Shown here piece after piece: positions 63,649-64,000 of a DNA stretch of 64,000 bases (position 1 is the first letter of the stretch; each line of letters opens with the position of its first letter). The position numbers and the translations under genes are program-made. The notes beneath the pieces were generated by a model. It did not search any database, was not told the DNA's origin, and saw nothing but the letters and a program-made list of their open reading frames with translations. Location of the stretch: NCBI RefSeq assembly GCF_026191635.1, contig NZ_JAKRRW010000004.1, positions 357,358 through 421,357 of the forward strand. Direction: 5' to 3'. The stretch comes from Photobacterium obscurum. GTDB lineage: Bacteria; Pseudomonadota; Gammaproteobacteria; Enterobacterales; Vibrionaceae.

Positions 63649-64000
63649 ATGAATGTGGAAGAGTTAGAGAAGCTGATTGGAAATATATCAGACAAATTAG
63701 TAAGTGAAAATCTCCCTAGTGATTGGATCGCGTTAAAACTTGAATGTAGGCATTTTGATGATGATACAAATCTGACAGCATATTATCGAGATGGTTTATT
63801 TAGTAAATGGCAAACATATAGATTAGATAACTTTGGGCTTGATATCTTTGAACTATGTGGTCAACTCATTAAAGCGACTCAGGATACAGAAGTGTCTGAT
63901 TGGACGATGCTTACTGTGAAACGAACTATGGAAGGTAAGTTCTCATATGAATTTAGTTATGGAGACCCCGGAATATATGATTATGATGTAATAACTAAAT
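63649..64000 (+). CDS. YezG/DUF600-like immunity protein (3' end outside window)
   Basis: At least 117 residues, ending at the window edge. It begins MNVEELEKLIGNISDKLVSE, then NLPSDWIALKLEC, YYRDGLFSKWQTY and, near the edge, MEGKFSYEFSYGDPG, which is typical of the YezG immunity family (Phe/Tyr-rich aspartate-containing C-terminal strands). The first half parallels the minus-strand gene at 63068. AT-rich. It probably protects against a cognate secreted toxin. Confidence 0.6.
   Translation, partial: MNVEELEKLIGNISDKLVSENLPSDWIALKLECRHFDDDTNLTAYYRDGLFSKWQTYRLDNFGLDIFELCGQLIKATQDTEVSDWTMLTVKRTMEGKFSYEFSYGDPGIYDYDVITK

Noticed and set aside
1..64000. tRNA, rRNA, CRISPR or intact insertion sequence
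   Set aside because: No cloverleaf-like, rRNA-like, regularly spaced repeat or transposase sequence was recognised on either strand, although reading by eye can miss a tRNA.

Overview
This 64 kb window looks like chromosomal DNA of a gammaproteobacterium of the family Vibrionaceae (Vibrio, Photobacterium, Grimontia or a relative; the genus cannot be fixed from sequence reading alone). The pointers are a tryptophanase operon with a TnaC leader, an ArfA rescue factor with a stop-codon hairpin, EfpL (YeiP), a TIGR04219-type outer-membrane protein, a DtpA-type peptide transporter, a pore-forming cytolysin of the V. cholerae/V. vulnificus type, and small dispersed palindromes with a TACCCAAG...CTTGAAG core. 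No rRNA, tRNA, CRISPR array or intact insertion sequence was seen.

Region by region: 1-4.3 kb is a minus-strand catabolic operon (glutamine-synthetase-like ligase, aldehyde dehydrogenase, iron alcohol dehydrogenase, class I glutamine amidotransferase) that fits gamma-glutamylation of an amino alcohol or polyamine. 4.6-6.2 kb is tnaC-tnaA. 6.4-10.6 kb has a cytochrome c protein, an AlkD-like repair protein, a MaoC hydratase and a serine hydrolase. 10.7-14.1 kb has arfA and an AaeAB-like efflux pair with a divergent LysR regulator. 14.1-25.6 kb has a single-domain response regulator, a chemoreceptor, a P-type cation ATPase, a Lon-like protease, a PHP phosphoesterase, an MscS channel and a ferritin-like protein. 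25.9-32.3 kb has an MsbA-like ABC exporter followed by a tightly coupled set: small membrane protein, RND/MMPL transporter, LolA-like periplasmic protein and outer-membrane barrel. This is a candidate trans-envelope lipid transport system. 32.5-36.2 kb has an OM protein, a cytochrome P450 and a flippase-like protein. 36.3-40.1 kb is a DcuS/CitA-type two-component system beside a 2-hydroxycarboxylate transporter. 40.3-49.7 kb has a phosphoesterase, the cytolysin, an EF-hand protein, a D-aminoacylase-like amidohydrolase, EfpL, a CDP-alcohol phosphatidyltransferase and DtpA.

50.2-57.0 kb is an AT-rich accessory islet of mostly unrelated same-strand small genes, interrupted by ppiB. 57-61.7 kb returns to ordinary genes (RluA-type synthase, LysE, LysR, peptide deformylase, DM13 protein). 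From 61.8 kb the sequence becomes a decayed zone: a possible small RNA, a deletion scar that left only the 3' parts of a divergent lysR/NmrA-oxidoreductase pair, and, at the right edge, two YezG-like immunity genes with what may be the frameshifted tail of a polymorphic toxin.

The most interesting items are the RND-LolA-barrel operon, the cytolysin with an RVRR processing site, the arfA hairpin, the TnaC variant with a residue after the critical proline, the amino-alcohol-like gamma-glutamyl operon, and the toxin/immunity and deletion-scar zone at the right end.
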